Program-made: the position numbers and the translations under genes
Notes under the pieces: generated by a model
Told to the model about the DNA's origin: nothing
Databases searched by the model: none
The model's input: only the letters and a program-made list of their open reading frames with translations
Shown here: positions 1-9,114 of the stretch, piece by piece
Layout of the letters: each line of letters begins with the position of its first letter
Numbering within the stretch: the first letter of the stretch is position 1
NCBI RefSeq assembly: GCF_000745235.1
Contig: NZ_JQNL01000001.1
Coordinates: forward strand, 2,046,001 to 2,110,000
From: Luteibacter mycovicinus
GTDB taxonomy: Bacteria > Pseudomonadota > Gammaproteobacteria > Xanthomonadales > Rhodanobacteraceae
Length of the DNA: 64,000 nt
Direction: 5' to 3'

Positions 1-1
1 G

Positions 2-79
2 CAGGGCGGTTGCCTGGGATTAGTCGCGCTGCTCGTCTCCGTGCCGTTGCTGGGACTAGCAGCGTGGACGTGGCTCTAG
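2..79 (+). CDS. C-terminal end of an unidentified membrane protein (partial)
   Basis: An open frame enters from the left edge and ends at a TAG at 77-79. The 25 visible residues are strongly hydrophobic (LGLVALLVSVPLLGLAAWTW) and look like a last transmembrane helix followed at once by the stop. The rest of the gene lies outside the window, so no function can be given. It could also be a chance open frame, since only 78 bases are visible. Confidence 0.35.
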   Translation, partial: QGGCLGLVALLVSVPLLGLAAWTWL

Positions 80-147
80 CAGATACAAGACCGCAGATCA
101 TGACCGGCTAAGCTTGAGCATGGGCCACCTGCCATACGGACGATGCC

Positions 148-594
148 ATGACCGACTCACCTATCCTTCTCGCCTGCCCGCATTGTGGAACGATGAACCG
201 CGTGGCACGGGAGCGCCTCGGCGCCGCGCCGAACTGCGGCCATTGTCACCAGGCGTTGTTTACCGGCAAGCCCGCGGTTCTGACCACGTCAACGTTCGAC
301 AAGCACGTGCAGCGCAGTGAACTGCCCTTGCTGGTCGACTTCTGGGCTACCTGGTGTGGGCCCTGCCTGTCGATGGCGCCGCATTTCGAATCGGCGGCGA
401 AAACGCTGGAGCCGAGGTTTCGTCTGGCGAAGGTGGACTCCGATGCAAACCCCGATCTCAGTGCGCGCTATGGCATCCGGAGTATCCCGACGATGATTCT
501 GTTTACCGGCGGGCGCGAGGTGGCGCGGCAGTCGGGGGCTGTGGGTAGCGCGCAAATCGTGGCATGGGCGGAGGCGAAGTTGTCCGGAGGGTAG
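148..594 (+). CDS. trxC: Thioredoxin 2 (zinc-binding thioredoxin TrxC)
   Basis: A 148-residue cytoplasmic thiol-disulfide reductase. The N-terminus carries the two zinc-binding CxxC pairs that separate thioredoxin 2 from thioredoxin 1: C10-PH-C13 and C30-GH-C33. A full thioredoxin fold follows, with the redox motif WCGPC at residues 69-73 and the cis-proline loop SIPTM near residue 114. Length matches the family (about 140-150). Thioredoxin 2 is reduced by thioredoxin reductase, and in enterobacteria it is linked to oxidative stress. The gene stands alone and is followed by a strong AT-rich hairpin. The ATG at 148 has only a weak GGACG ribosome site, but the zinc motif requires a start this far upstream. 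Confidence 0.95.
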   Translation: MTDSPILLACPHCGTMNRVARERLGAAPNCGHCHQALFTGKPAVLTTSTFDKHVQRSELPLLVDFWATWCGPCLSMAPHFESAAKTLEPRFRLAKVDSDANPDLSARYGIRSIPTMILFTGGREVARQSGAVGSAQIVAWAEAKLSGG

Positions 595-612
595 GTAGTT
601 ATTAAAGCTTAG

Positions 613-657
613 GCCCTTAAAGTTTAATAAGGGTTTGCCTTATTAAAATTTAAGGGC
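613..657. terminator. Long AT-rich hairpin between convergent trxC and the aldo/keto reductase
   Basis: Bases 613-632 and 638-657 form a 20-bp stem with one mismatch (613-657 is the outer G-C pair), closed by the loop gtttg at 633-637. The stem is mostly A/T, unlike the surrounding high-GC DNA. It lies 18 bases after the trxC stop and could end transcription in both directions. There is no clean T-run after the stem, but the arms themselves are T-rich on both strands. Confidence 0.75.
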
Positions 658-706
658 GCTATACGCTGCGACGGATGGGGGTCGGCTTCTCCGCTTTGTT
701 GGCTTT

Positions 707-729
707 TCGCCAGCAGGGCTGGCTCCTAC
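707..729 (-). repeat. REP element (GTAGGAGC family), single copy
   Basis: On the minus strand the 23 bases begin GTAGGAGCCAGCCCTGC and end CTGGCGA. The palindromic core is GCCAGC/GCTGGC with a 3-base loop. The match with the copy at 34490-34527 continues 3' through GAAAAGCCAAC and AAGCG, so the repeat unit is nearer 38 bases. It sits between convergent genes. Confidence 0.8.
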
Positions 730-768
730 CGACAGCGTCGCCCCGCGATTTTGAGAGATCGAGGTGGA

Positions 769-1800
769 TCAGAGCTCGGCCGATTCTTTCCAGAGGTCCG
801 TGCCGCCGTCGCTGGCGTAGCGATCGATTTCCGTAAGTTCGGCGGCGGTGAAATCGAGGTGCTTCACGGCGTCCAGCGAGTTGTCGAGCTGTTCGACCGT
901 GCGGGCCCCGATCAGCGAGGAAGTGACGCGCGGGTCGCGCAGGGTCCAGGCAATGGCCATCTGGGCCAGCGTCTGGCCACGGCTTTCGGCGATGGCGTTC
1001 AGAGCGCGGATGCGCTCGAGGTTTTGCTCGCTGAGCTGTTCCTTGCCGAGTGAACCTTCGCGCGTAACGCGTGCGTCCGCAGGGATGCCCTTGAGGTACT
1101 TCGATGTCAGCAGGCCCTGCGCCAGCGGCGAGAAGGCGATGCAACCGGTGCCCAGGTCTTCCAGCGTGTCGAGCAGGCCGTCTTCGATCCAGCGATTGAA
1201 CATCGAATAGTTCGGCTGATGGATGAAGAGCGGCACGCGCTCTTCGGCGAGGATGGCCGCGGCCTTGCGCGTGAGTTCCGGCGAGTAGCTGGAAATACCG
1301 ATGTACAACGCCTTGCCCTGACGATGCAGATGCGCGAGCGCGCCCATGGTCTCTTCCAGCGGCGTGGTGGGGTCGACACGGTGCGAGTAGAAGATGTCGA
1401 CGTAGTCCAGACCCATACGCTTGAGCGACTGGTCGCAGCTGGCGATGAGGTACTTGCGGCTGCCGCCGATGCCGCCGTACGGGCCCGGCCACATGTCCCA
1501 CCCGGCTTTGGACGAGATGATCAGCTCGTCGCGGTACGGCGCGAAGTCGCTCGCCATCACGCGGCCGAAGTTCTCCTCCGCCGAGCCATACGGGGGGCCG
1601 TAGTTGTTCGCGAGGTCGAAGTGCGTGACGCCGCGGTCGAAGGCGCGACGCAGGATGGCCCGGCCGGTTTCGAAGACGTCGGCTCCGCCGAAGTTCTGCC
1701 AGAGGCCAAGCGAGATCGCCGGCAAGTCGATACCGCTGCGTCCGCAGCGGCGATAGGGCATGAGGTTGTCGTAGCGGTTGGCGGCTGCCTGGTAGGACAC
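769..1800 (-). CDS. Aldo/keto reductase, L-glyceraldehyde 3-phosphate reductase type (YghZ/AKR14)
   Basis: A 343-residue NADPH-dependent (beta/alpha)8 aldo/keto reductase. The N-terminus MPYRRCGRSGIDLP and SLGLWQNFG closely resembles E. coli YghZ/Gpr, which reduces L-glyceraldehyde 3-phosphate and methylglyoxal. Catalytic tetrad positions are visible: Asp and Tyr in FDLANNYGPPYGSAEENFG, Lys in IISSKAGWD, His in YVDIFYSHRVDP. The start is taken as the GTG at 1800, which has a GGAG eight bases upstream; an ATG at MPYRR further in is the alternative. An open frame continues upstream to 1887 but is not conserved-looking. The gene is divergent from the btuC-like gene. The exact substrate is inferred from similarity. 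Confidence 0.85.
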   Translation of the reverse strand: MSYQAAANRYDNLMPYRRCGRSGIDLPAISLGLWQNFGGADVFETGRAILRRAFDRGVTHFDLANNYGPPYGSAEENFGRVMASDFAPYRDELIISSKAGWDMWPGPYGGIGGSRKYLIASCDQSLKRMGLDYVDIFYSHRVDPTTPLEETMGALAHLHRQGKALYIGISSYSPELTRKAAAILAEERVPLFIHQPNYSMFNRWIEDGLLDTLEDLGTGCIAFSPLAQGLLTSKYLKGIPADARVTREGSLGKEQLSEQNLERIRALNAIAESRGQTLAQMAIAWTLRDPRVTSSLIGARTVEQLDNSLDAVKHLDFTAAELTEIDRYASDGGTDLWKESAEL

Positions 1801-1977
1801 GGTGGGGCTCCGGTTCGTACTCGAAAGCCCCGATGGTAAGCGATGGCTGTGTGAACAGCTTGACGGTTCATGCGCGCGCCTGCTCAAGGTTTCTTCGCCC
1901 GGGGTCGCGAATCCTTTATTCTGCTGAGCTGTTCCGGGAGCCGGGCCCAGGTGTCAAGCACAGGCGAAACAACGCGG

Positions 1978-2988
1978 ATGCCGCGCACGGCTACTTTCGC
2001 CTCGGCCGTCAGGCTATGGTCGGGCATGCTGCTCGCCTCGGTGCTGGTGCTGGCCGCCTCACTCCTCCTGGGCGGGACCGACTCGACCATCGCCGCGTCG
2101 TGGCAGGCACTCTTCAGCGCCGCCGATACACCGATGCACGCGATCGTCTGGGAGTTGCGCGTGCCGCGCAGCGTCGCGGCGTACGGCGTCGGCGGGCTGC
2201 TCGCGCTGTCCGGCTGCCTGATGCAGATCCTGGTGCGGAACCCGCTGGCCGACCCCTATACCCTCGGGCTGTCCGGTGGCGCCGCGGTGGGCGCCCTGGG
2301 CGCCATGCTTGCCGGCGCGGGTGCGTTGGCCGTCGCCGCCGGTGCGGCCGGGGGTGCGTTGTTCGCCTGCGTCGCGGTGTTCGTCCTCGCTCACCGCGAT
2401 CTGCTGTCGCGCCAGCGCGCCGCGCATCGCGACGATTCCACCGACCTCATCCTGATCGGCGTCATGCTCGCCGCGGGGCTGGGAGCCATCGTCAGCATGA
2501 TGCTGGTGCTGGCGCCGGACAAGAACCTGCGCGGCATGCTGTTCTGGATGATGGGCGATCTGAGCGGCGTGGCGAACTGGTCGCTGCCCGTGCTCGCCCT
2601 GCTCGCATGCGTGCTGCTGGTCGCGCCGCTGGGCCGCCAGCTGAATCTGCTGATGCGCGGCGAAGAGTCGGCCAGCGCGCTCGGTGTGCGGCCACCGGTC
2701 GTGAAGGCCGCGATCTTCGTCATCGCCTCGGTCGCCACCGCGATCGCCGTGACCACGGCCGGCACGGTCGGCTTCGTCGGACTGGTGGTCCCGCACGCGC
2801 TACGACGGCTGGTCGGCAACGATCAGCGCGTGCTGATTCCGGCGTGCGCGCTGGGTGGCGGCATCGTCGTCACGGTCGCGGATACGCTGGCCCGTGTGGT
2901 CGCGGACCCGATCCAGCTCCCCGTCGGCGCGGTGATGGCGGTGATCGGCGTGCCGACCTTCATGTTCCTGCTGGTGCACCGGCGATGA
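1978..2988 (+). CDS. btuC: FecCD/BtuC-family ABC transporter permease (vitamin B12/corrinoid type)
   Basis: A 336-residue inner-membrane permease with about nine or ten hydrophobic segments. It has family motifs such as LRVPRSVAAYGVGGLLALSG near the N-terminus, QILVRNPLADPYTLG, and the coupling-helix region GFVGLVVPHALRRLVG. The ATG at 1978 is preferred over in-frame upstream codons because TM1 starts just after it. It overlaps btuD by ATGA, so btuC, btuD and btuF are translationally coupled. The family also covers iron-siderophore importers; the corrinoid assignment comes mainly from the BtuF-like binding protein. No cobalamin riboswitch could be recognised in the 177 bases upstream. Confidence 0.85.
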   Translation: MPRTATFASAVRLWSGMLLASVLVLAASLLLGGTDSTIAASWQALFSAADTPMHAIVWELRVPRSVAAYGVGGLLALSGCLMQILVRNPLADPYTLGLSGGAAVGALGAMLAGAGALAVAAGAAGGALFACVAVFVLAHRDLLSRQRAAHRDDSTDLILIGVMLAAGLGAIVSMMLVLAPDKNLRGMLFWMMGDLSGVANWSLPVLALLACVLLVAPLGRQLNLLMRGEESASALGVRPPVVKAAIFVIASVATAIAVTTAGTVGFVGLVVPHALRRLVGNDQRVLIPACALGGGIVVTVADTLARVVADPIQLPVGAVMAVIGVPTFMFLLVHRR

Positions 2989-3773
2989 CGACCCGCCTGA
3001 CCACCGAATCCCTCAGTCTGACCGTGCGCGGAAGAGAACTGGTGCGCGCGCTGGACATGAGCGTGGTACCGGGCCAGGTGTGGTGCGTGCTGGGCCCCAA
3101 CGGCGCGGGCAAGTCCACGCTGCTGCGTACACTGGCCGGCTTACGCGCTGCGGACGGTGGCCGGGTCCTGCTCGGCGGGCACGACATCGCCAACTACCGT
3201 CCGCTCGACCTCGCCCGACGCCGCGGCTTCCTTCCCCAGTCGGTGGTCGACGCGTTTTCGTTGTCGGTCCTGGATGCCGTGGTCTCCGCGACGCATCCCC
3301 GCCTGTCGTTCTGGGCGTGGGGCGACGAAGGGGACGACGCGGCGCGGCGGGCACTGGAAACGTTCGAGCTGGCCGAACTGGCCGGCCGCGACGTCACCAC
3401 GCTGTCCGGTGGCGAACGCCAGCGCGTGAACATCGCCACGCTCTTCGCGCAGGATGTCGACCTGCTGCTGCTCGACGAACCGCTAACGTCGCTCGACCTG
3501 CACCACCAGATGAAGACGCTGCACGAGCTGATGCGCGTCGCCACGGACCACGGCAAGTCGGTGATCTACACCGTGCACGACATCAACCTGGCCTTCCAGC
3601 ATGCGACGCATGCGGTGCTCATGGATGGCAAGGGCGGCGCTCTGGCCGGCCGAACGAACGACGTGATCACGAGTGGGCATCTCTCGGCCGCGTTCCGTCA
3701 TCCCATCCACGGCGTCACGCTGGGCGACGAGCTGTTCTTCCGCGCCGAACGCCTCAACGGTGTCTCACGATGA
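2985..3773 (+). CDS. btuD: ABC transporter ATP-binding protein, BtuD/FepC type
   Basis: A 262-residue ATPase that would energise the preceding permease. Walker A is GPNGAGKST at residues 37-45, the signature is LSGGERQRVNIA, Walker B is LLLLDEPLTSLD, and the switch histidine is in YTVHDINLAF. Length is normal for the family. Its ATG overlaps the btuC stop by four bases, and its own stop overlaps the btuF start in the same way, so the three genes form one operon. Confidence 0.9.
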   Translation: MTTRLTTESLSLTVRGRELVRALDMSVVPGQVWCVLGPNGAGKSTLLRTLAGLRAADGGRVLLGGHDIANYRPLDLARRRGFLPQSVVDAFSLSVLDAVVSATHPRLSFWAWGDEGDDAARRALETFELAELAGRDVTTLSGGERQRVNIATLFAQDVDLLLLDEPLTSLDLHHQMKTLHELMRVATDHGKSVIYTVHDINLAFQHATHAVLMDGKGGALAGRTNDVITSGHLSAAFRHPIHGVTLGDELFFRAERLNGVSR

Positions 3774-4639
3774 TCCGTCCGCTCGCCCTGCTCGCCATGC
3801 TGATCGCACTCCCCGCCTCCGCTTCGGTGACGGTGACCGATGACGCAGGGCGCACGGTCACCCTGCCGGCGCCGGCGAAGCGCATCGTCAGCCTCGCGCC
3901 GAGCATCACCGATGCGCTGTTCGCGGCCGGTGCGGGGCCGTACGTCGTCGGTACCACACGCTACAGCGACCATCCCGCCGACGCGAAGCACATCGCGATC
4001 ATCGGCGACGCGACCATGCTCGACCTCGAGCGCATCGTGGGACTGAAGCCGGACGTGATCGTCGTGTGGCGAAGCGGCACGCCTGCCGCGCAGGTAGAAA
4101 AGCTGTCGCGCCTGGGCGTGCCCGTGTTCTACGCCGAGACCACGCGCCTGGCGGACGTGGCCGCGGCCACCCGACGCTTCGGCAGGCTGGCCGGTACCGA
4201 GGCGGTGGCCGACCGCGACGCCGCCGCGTTCGAGGCCGAACTGGGCAGGCTTCGTGCGGCTTACGCGGGCAAGCCGCGGCTCAAGGTTTTCTACCAGATC
4301 TGGGACCGGCCGCTGATGACGATCGGCCACGCCCAGATCATCGACGACGCGATCACGCTCTGCGGGGGCGTCAATGTCTTCGCCGACCTGACCCAGGCCG
4401 CGCCGACGGTCACGCGCGAGGCCGTCCTGGCGCGCGACCCTGACATGATTCTCGGCGGCGGCGACGCCGGCGCATCGCTGGCGGAGTGGCGCAAGACCGG
4501 CTTTCTCGCCGCCGTGCGACACGGCAACGTCGTGCCTCTCGACGCGCCTACCCTGGCCCTGCCCTCGCCATCGATCCTGCCGGGCGTCGCCGAGTTGTGC
4601 CGGGTCATCGACGAAGCACGGAAACGGGCGGCTCGCTGA
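3770..4639 (+). CDS. btuF: Periplasmic cobalamin-binding protein, BtuF type
   Basis: A 289-residue class III periplasmic binding protein. It begins with a signal peptide (MIRPLALLAMLIALPASASV). Features seen in BtuF proteins are present: PAKRIVSLAPSITDALFAAG, the YSDHPADAK loop, GDATMLDLERIVGLKPDVIV, and LARDPDMILGGG toward the C-terminus. It would capture corrinoid in the periplasm and deliver it to the BtuC/BtuD pair. The start overlaps btuD by ATGA. A haem or siderophore ligand is less likely but cannot be excluded from sequence alone. Confidence 0.85.
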   Translation: MIRPLALLAMLIALPASASVTVTDDAGRTVTLPAPAKRIVSLAPSITDALFAAGAGPYVVGTTRYSDHPADAKHIAIIGDATMLDLERIVGLKPDVIVVWRSGTPAAQVEKLSRLGVPVFYAETTRLADVAAATRRFGRLAGTEAVADRDAAAFEAELGRLRAAYAGKPRLKVFYQIWDRPLMTIGHAQIIDDAITLCGGVNVFADLTQAAPTVTREAVLARDPDMILGGGDAGASLAEWRKTGFLAAVRHGNVVPLDAPTLALPSPSILPGVAELCRVIDEARKRAAR

Positions 4640-4703
4640 CGGTCCCACCATTGCGGTCGTCGTCACATTTGCCTGCCTAGACTCGGGACGACACGAAACG
4701 CTG

Positions 4704-6956
4704 ATGGAAATACGCCCCATGCCAGGCGCTCCGGCCGGTCACAATCCCGATCTTTCCTGGCTCGACGGCGGCGGCGAGACCGGCGCGCTCATCCGTGCGT
4801 TCGATTGGGCGACCACCGACCTCGGGCCGCTCGAGGGATGGCCGCAGAGCCTGCGCACGACCACCGGCCTGCTGCTGCTTTCCCCCGTGCCCATCGTGCT
4901 GCTATGGGGCGAGAAGGGCTACATGATCTACAACGACGCCTATTCCGTGTTTGCGGGAGGGCGCCATCCACAGCTGCTAGGCTCCGAAGTGCGCAAGGGC
5001 TGGGACGAGATCGCCGATTTCAACGACAACGTGATGCGCGTCGGCCTTGCCGGCGGCACGCTCGCGTACAAGGATCAGCAACTGACGCTGATCCGGCGCG
5101 GCCTGCCCGAGCCGGTCTGGATGAACCTCGACTACTCGCCGGTCGTCGACGAAAGCGGCAGCCCGGGCGGGGTCATCGCCATCGTGGTGGAGACCACCGA
5201 ACGGGTCCGCGCCGAGCAGTCCATCCGCGGCAACGAGGCGCGCCTGCGCTTCCTCGACACCTTGCGCGAATCCACCGCCAAATACACCGATGCCGACCAG
5301 CTGCTCGCGACGACGACGCGCATGCTCGCCAGGCATCTGGGCGTGTCCATCTGCGCCTACGCCGACATGGACGAGGACGAAAACGGTTTCACCATCCGCG
5401 GCGACTGGTGCGCCCCGGGCTCTCCCAGCATCGTCGGTCGCTACAAGCTGACGGACTTCGGCCGCCTCGCGGTGACCAGCCTGTCCGCGGGCAAGCCGTA
5501 CATCGTCCGTGACAACCGGGCTGAACTGCCGCCCGAGGAGTCCGAAGCGTTCCAGCAACTCGGGGCCAGCGCCACCATCTGCATGCCGCTGATCCGCGGT
5601 GGCCGGCTCACCGCGCTGATGGCGGTCCACGACCGCGAAGCCCGCGACTGGCAACCGGATGACCTCGCGCTGCTCTCCGAAGTGGTCGAACGGTCGTGGT
5701 CGCATATCGAACGCGTGCGTGCGGAGGCCGCCGTACGCGAGAGCGACCGCCGTTTCCGTGAAGCGCTCGAGGCCAAGGTCCACGAACGCACGGCCGCGCT
5801 GATGCAGGCCGAGGAGGCGCTCATGCAGGCGCAGAAAATGGAGGCGCTGGGCAACCTCACCGGCGGCATCGCGCACGACTTCAACAACCTGTTGATGGTC
5901 ATCCAGGGCAGCCTCGAACTGCTGCGTGAGCGCCTGCCGGAGGAACCGCAACTGTTGCGGCTCGTGGACACCGCGCGCTCGGGCGCGGAGCGTGGAGCGG
6001 TGCTGACCCGGCGCATGCTCGCCTTCGCCCGCCGGCAGGATCTGAAAGCCGAACGCATCGACCTGCGCGTGCTGGTCGAGGGCATGACCGAGCTGATGCA
6101 GCGTTCGCTCGGTCCGACGATCGTCATCGAAACCCGCTTCGGCCCGGAACCGGCGACGATCGAGGGCGATGCCAACCAGATCGAATCCGCCCTGCTCAAC
6201 CTCGCCGTGAACGCGCGCGACGCGATGGACGGTGTGGGCACCATGGCCATCCACATCGACGGCGTGGACGTGAACCACGCGCATGGTCCGCTCGTCGCTG
6301 GTCGCTATGTGCGCCTGTCGCTGAGCGATACGGGCGCGGGCATGGACGACGCGACGCTGAAGCGGGCCACCGAGCCGTTCTTCACCACCAAGGGCGTCGG
6401 CAAGGGGACCGGCCTCGGCCTGTCGATGGTCCACGGGCTCGCCGAGCAGTTGGGCGGCTCTCTCTTCCTTACCAGCCGTCCCGACGTGGGCACGACCGCC
6501 GAGATCTGGTTGCCCGCGACGGACGCCGATGCGGGTGACGATCCGGCGCCCGTCACGGACACGCCGGTCCTCGTGCCTGCGAATCCCATGCGGGAGGACT
6601 CGCCCTGCATTCTTGCCGTCGACGACGACGACCTGGTCCGGGCGACCACGGCCGAGATGCTCCAGGAGCTGGGTTACCGCGTGGTCACCGCGCGCTCAGG
6701 CGCCGAGGCGCTCAGCCTGCTCGAGCGCACCCCGGTGGATCTCGTCCTCACCGACCACGCGATGCCGCAGATGACCGGCGCACAGCTGGCCCAGCGTGTC
6801 CGCGAGCTCGCTCCCTCACTGCCGGTGGTGATGGTCACCGGCTACGCCGACCTCGCCGGCGGCGCGCACGTCGACATCCCGCGTCTGGCCAAACCCTTCT
6901 CGCAGGGTGCGCTCACCGAGATTCTGGCGCGCGCCCTGAAGCGCGCGCAGGCCTGA
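4704..6956 (+). CDS. Hybrid sensor histidine kinase (PAS-GAF-HisKA-HATPase-REC)
   Basis: A 750-residue soluble hybrid kinase with no transmembrane segment or signal peptide. Order: an N-terminal PAS-like region (about 25-165, including GPLEGWPQSLRTTTGLLLLS), a GAF domain (about 185-345), a coiled linker, a HisKA domain with phospho-acceptor His in GGIAHDFNNLLMV (about 390), a HATPase with N-box NLAVNARDAMDG, G1 DTGAGMD and G2 GKGTGLGLSMV, and a C-terminal receiver with acidic pair DDDD and phospho-acceptor Asp in LVLTDHAMPQMTG. The stimulus is unknown. There is no adjacent response regulator, so output may go through the fused receiver to an unlinked partner. An ATG at 4719 is an alternative start; neither has a good ribosome site. 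Confidence 0.9.
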   Translation: MEIRPMPGAPAGHNPDLSWLDGGGETGALIRAFDWATTDLGPLEGWPQSLRTTTGLLLLSPVPIVLLWGEKGYMIYNDAYSVFAGGRHPQLLGSEVRKGWDEIADFNDNVMRVGLAGGTLAYKDQQLTLIRRGLPEPVWMNLDYSPVVDESGSPGGVIAIVVETTERVRAEQSIRGNEARLRFLDTLRESTAKYTDADQLLATTTRMLARHLGVSICAYADMDEDENGFTIRGDWCAPGSPSIVGRYKLTDFGRLAVTSLSAGKPYIVRDNRAELPPEESEAFQQLGASATICMPLIRGGRLTALMAVHDREARDWQPDDLALLSEVVERSWSHIERVRAEAAVRESDRRFREALEAKVHERTAALMQAEEALMQAQKMEALGNLTGGIAHDFNNLLMVIQGSLELLRERLPEEPQLLRLVDTARSGAERGAVLTRRMLAFARRQDLKAERIDLRVLVEGMTELMQRSLGPTIVIETRFGPEPATIEGDANQIESALLNLAVNARDAMDGVGTMAIHIDGVDVNHAHGPLVAGRYVRLSLSDTGAGMDDATLKRATEPFFTTKGVGKGTGLGLSMVHGLAEQLGGSLFLTSRPDVGTTAEIWLPATDADAGDDPAPVTDTPVLVPANPMREDSPCILAVDDDDLVRATTAEMLQELGYRVVTARSGAEALSLLERTPVDLVLTDHAMPQMTGAQLAQRVRELAPSLPVVMVTGYADLAGGAHVDIPRLAKPFSQGALTEILARALKRAQA

Positions 6957-6994
6957 TCGACGGCGGGACACCGGTCTCTCCTCTGAATTCGCCT

Positions 6995-9094
6995 TCAGCG
7001 CGCGTCTGCAGGCGATGTCGCAGGGCTGGCGGATGACGCCGTGGTAAGGGCATCGCCGGAGAGTCGCAGATTGGCCGCGAGATAGTCGCGCATGGCAGGG
7101 TCCGGCGGTGTTTCGGCCATGCTGCCGAGATGGCGGTGCAGGGCATCGGCGATGAGGTACAGGCTTGCTTCCCGTGCCAGTGGCCGCTCGTTGCTGTGTC
7201 CCGCGGCCGGATCGACCAGCAATGTCACGTCACGATCCAGGTGTTTCAGCTGCGCCGCATATCCGAGTACACCGCGCAAGGCCACGCGCTGATCGTCGCC
7301 GCCGGCGATGATCGTCAGAGGGCGTCGCATACGCGTCGCGTTGGCCAACGGCGACTCGTCGTGCATGCGTTGCAGCGTGCCCCTGTCACCCAGGCCAACC
7401 TGCGTCATCCAGAGTTCGAACGGCAGCGGCGACGAGAGCGAGTTGGCCTCCGTCGAACGCGTGATCCAGGCGATGTCCCAGGCAAAGTCCGATGGCGGCA
7501 CGAGCGCCACACCCACCCGGAACAGTTCGGGCTGCCACGTCACGCCGAGCAGCGCCGAATAACCACCGAACGACGCGCCGACGATACCCACCCGGCGTGG
7601 ATCACCGACACCCGCAGCGAGTAGTGCGCGCACGCCCTCGACGATGTCGCGTTGCACGCGCCCGTTACCGAAGTCGCCCTGCGCGGCGAGCATATAGTCG
7701 CGGCCGAAACCGGTGGACCCACGAAAGTTGGGCTCGAACACCGCATAGCCGCGATTCACCAGAAACTGCGAGACCCCCGTGCCGAATTCGTCGGCGGCGA
7801 CATTGCCCCACGGACCGCCATGGACCAGGGCGACCAGTGGCAATGTCGCCGGGTCGGCACCGGGCGGCACGCGGACGAAACCATGCAGGCGCATCCCGTC
7901 CGACGCCGTCCAGTCGAACGGCAGCTGCGTCGCCATCGACGCATCGGGCAGCCATGACGCCACGCCGCCGTCGCGGCCACGCAGCGGTGGCGTCGTGAGC
8001 ACTTCGGTAAAGCGGTCGTGCGCGGGATCGAAGAGGTGGTACCGCGCATCCTGCTGCGCTCCACCCCGCTCGACGACGAGCCAGCGATGCGCGCCCGGCT
8101 GGAAGCGCAGCGCCTTGCCCGGAAACCGTGCGCGGATCCGGTCGACGCGCGCCTGCGTCGCGGGATCGAGCCCCTGCGCCGCCCATGCGATGCCGCGATA
8201 CGCGAGGATCGTCGGGCGCCCGGTGGCAGGGTCCGCGGTCGCCTCGTCGACATCGGCCACCTGCGCGGGGTCGCCGGCAAGCGGCCGCATCGAACCGTCC
8301 GGCTCGAGTCGCTGCAGGCGACGGAGGCTGCCGCCGATGTCGCTCATGAAAAGGGCACGCGCATCGGCGTCCAGCACCGGCCACAGGGCGCAACGCCACA
8401 TCGCCTCGCACCGGAGCACGCGCTCCCGGTGTCCGTCGCGATCGATGCGCAACGTGTCGACACCGGCGCCATCGACCTGCTGCAGCCAGCCGAGGCGGCC
8501 ATCGTCCGCTAATGCAAAGCCCGTGATCCTGCCCACCGCGTCGGCCAGCCGCTCCTGCTGACCATCGACCCGCACGCGGGAGAGGCGCCAGCCACCGGGC
8601 GCACCGTCGGCGTCCAGGACGCGCTCGCGAACGATGACCGCGGCGGGCGACGTTGCGTCCACCTCCATCACCTCACGCCCACCCGGGCCGCCGAGTTCGA
8701 TGAGGGTGCGCGTTCCCGCCTGCCCCGCCGTGGCCAGCGCGAAGAGATGTCGAGGCGACACCAGCAGCAGCCAGCGCCCGTCGTGCGACCAGAGCAGATC
8801 CGTCGCGTCGCTGCCGGCCAGGACCTGGCGCGCCTCGTCGGCGTCGGTCGGGGCCAGCCACAGCGAGCGTCCGTCCTCCGGTCCGCGCAGCCACGCCATT
8901 TGCCGGCCGTCCGGGGAGAGGGACACCGCCGTTACGGACGGCCGAACCAGAAACGCCGCCCGCTCGAAGCGAGGCGACGCCGGTCGCGAGCGCTCGCGTC
9001 GCAGCGCGTCGGCGAAGGCGCCGTCAGCCGCCAGCGCGGGCATCGCGAGGACGAGCGCCATGAGCGCCCCGAACCATAGCCGGCACGAATTCAT
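6995..9094 (-). CDS. S9 family (prolyl oligopeptidase-like) serine peptidase, exported
   Basis: A 699-residue peptidase starting with a signal peptide (LWFGALMALVLAMPALAADG). The N-terminal half has beta-propeller character (VTAVSLSPDGRQMAWLRG and similar WD-like repeats). The C-terminal half is an alpha/beta hydrolase with oxyanion motif LVHGGPWG, nucleophile elbow GIVGASFGGYS, Asp in IIAGGDDQRV and His in DPAAGHSNER. The ATG at 9094 has a strong AGGAG site. It is the last gene of a unit running gntR, ABC ATPase, membrane protein, peptidase; the gap to the preceding gene is only 20 bases. It probably cleaves peptides in the periplasm, and its operon partners suggest a link to peptide export or stress, which is inference. 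Confidence 0.88.
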   Translation of the reverse strand: MNSCRLWFGALMALVLAMPALAADGAFADALRRERSRPASPRFERAAFLVRPSVTAVSLSPDGRQMAWLRGPEDGRSLWLAPTDADEARQVLAGSDATDLLWSHDGRWLLLVSPRHLFALATAGQAGTRTLIELGGPGGREVMEVDATSPAAVIVRERVLDADGAPGGWRLSRVRVDGQQERLADAVGRITGFALADDGRLGWLQQVDGAGVDTLRIDRDGHRERVLRCEAMWRCALWPVLDADARALFMSDIGGSLRRLQRLEPDGSMRPLAGDPAQVADVDEATADPATGRPTILAYRGIAWAAQGLDPATQARVDRIRARFPGKALRFQPGAHRWLVVERGGAQQDARYHLFDPAHDRFTEVLTTPPLRGRDGGVASWLPDASMATQLPFDWTASDGMRLHGFVRVPPGADPATLPLVALVHGGPWGNVAADEFGTGVSQFLVNRGYAVFEPNFRGSTGFGRDYMLAAQGDFGNGRVQRDIVEGVRALLAAGVGDPRRVGIVGASFGGYSALLGVTWQPELFRVGVALVPPSDFAWDIAWITRSTEANSLSSPLPFELWMTQVGLGDRGTLQRMHDESPLANATRMRRPLTIIAGGDDQRVALRGVLGYAAQLKHLDRDVTLLVDPAAGHSNERPLAREASLYLIADALHRHLGSMAETPPDPAMRDYLAANLRLSGDALTTASSASPATSPADAR

Positions 9095-9114
9095 TACGGT
9101 CTCCTGGTAACGGA

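Noticed and set aside
1801..1977. Possible cobalamin riboswitch upstream of btuCDF
   Set aside because: None of the conserved B12-box or core motifs could be recognised in the region.
3080..4639. A long frame covering btuD out of frame and btuF in frame
   Set aside because: Only the part from 3770 has meaning; the front is a shadow of btuD.
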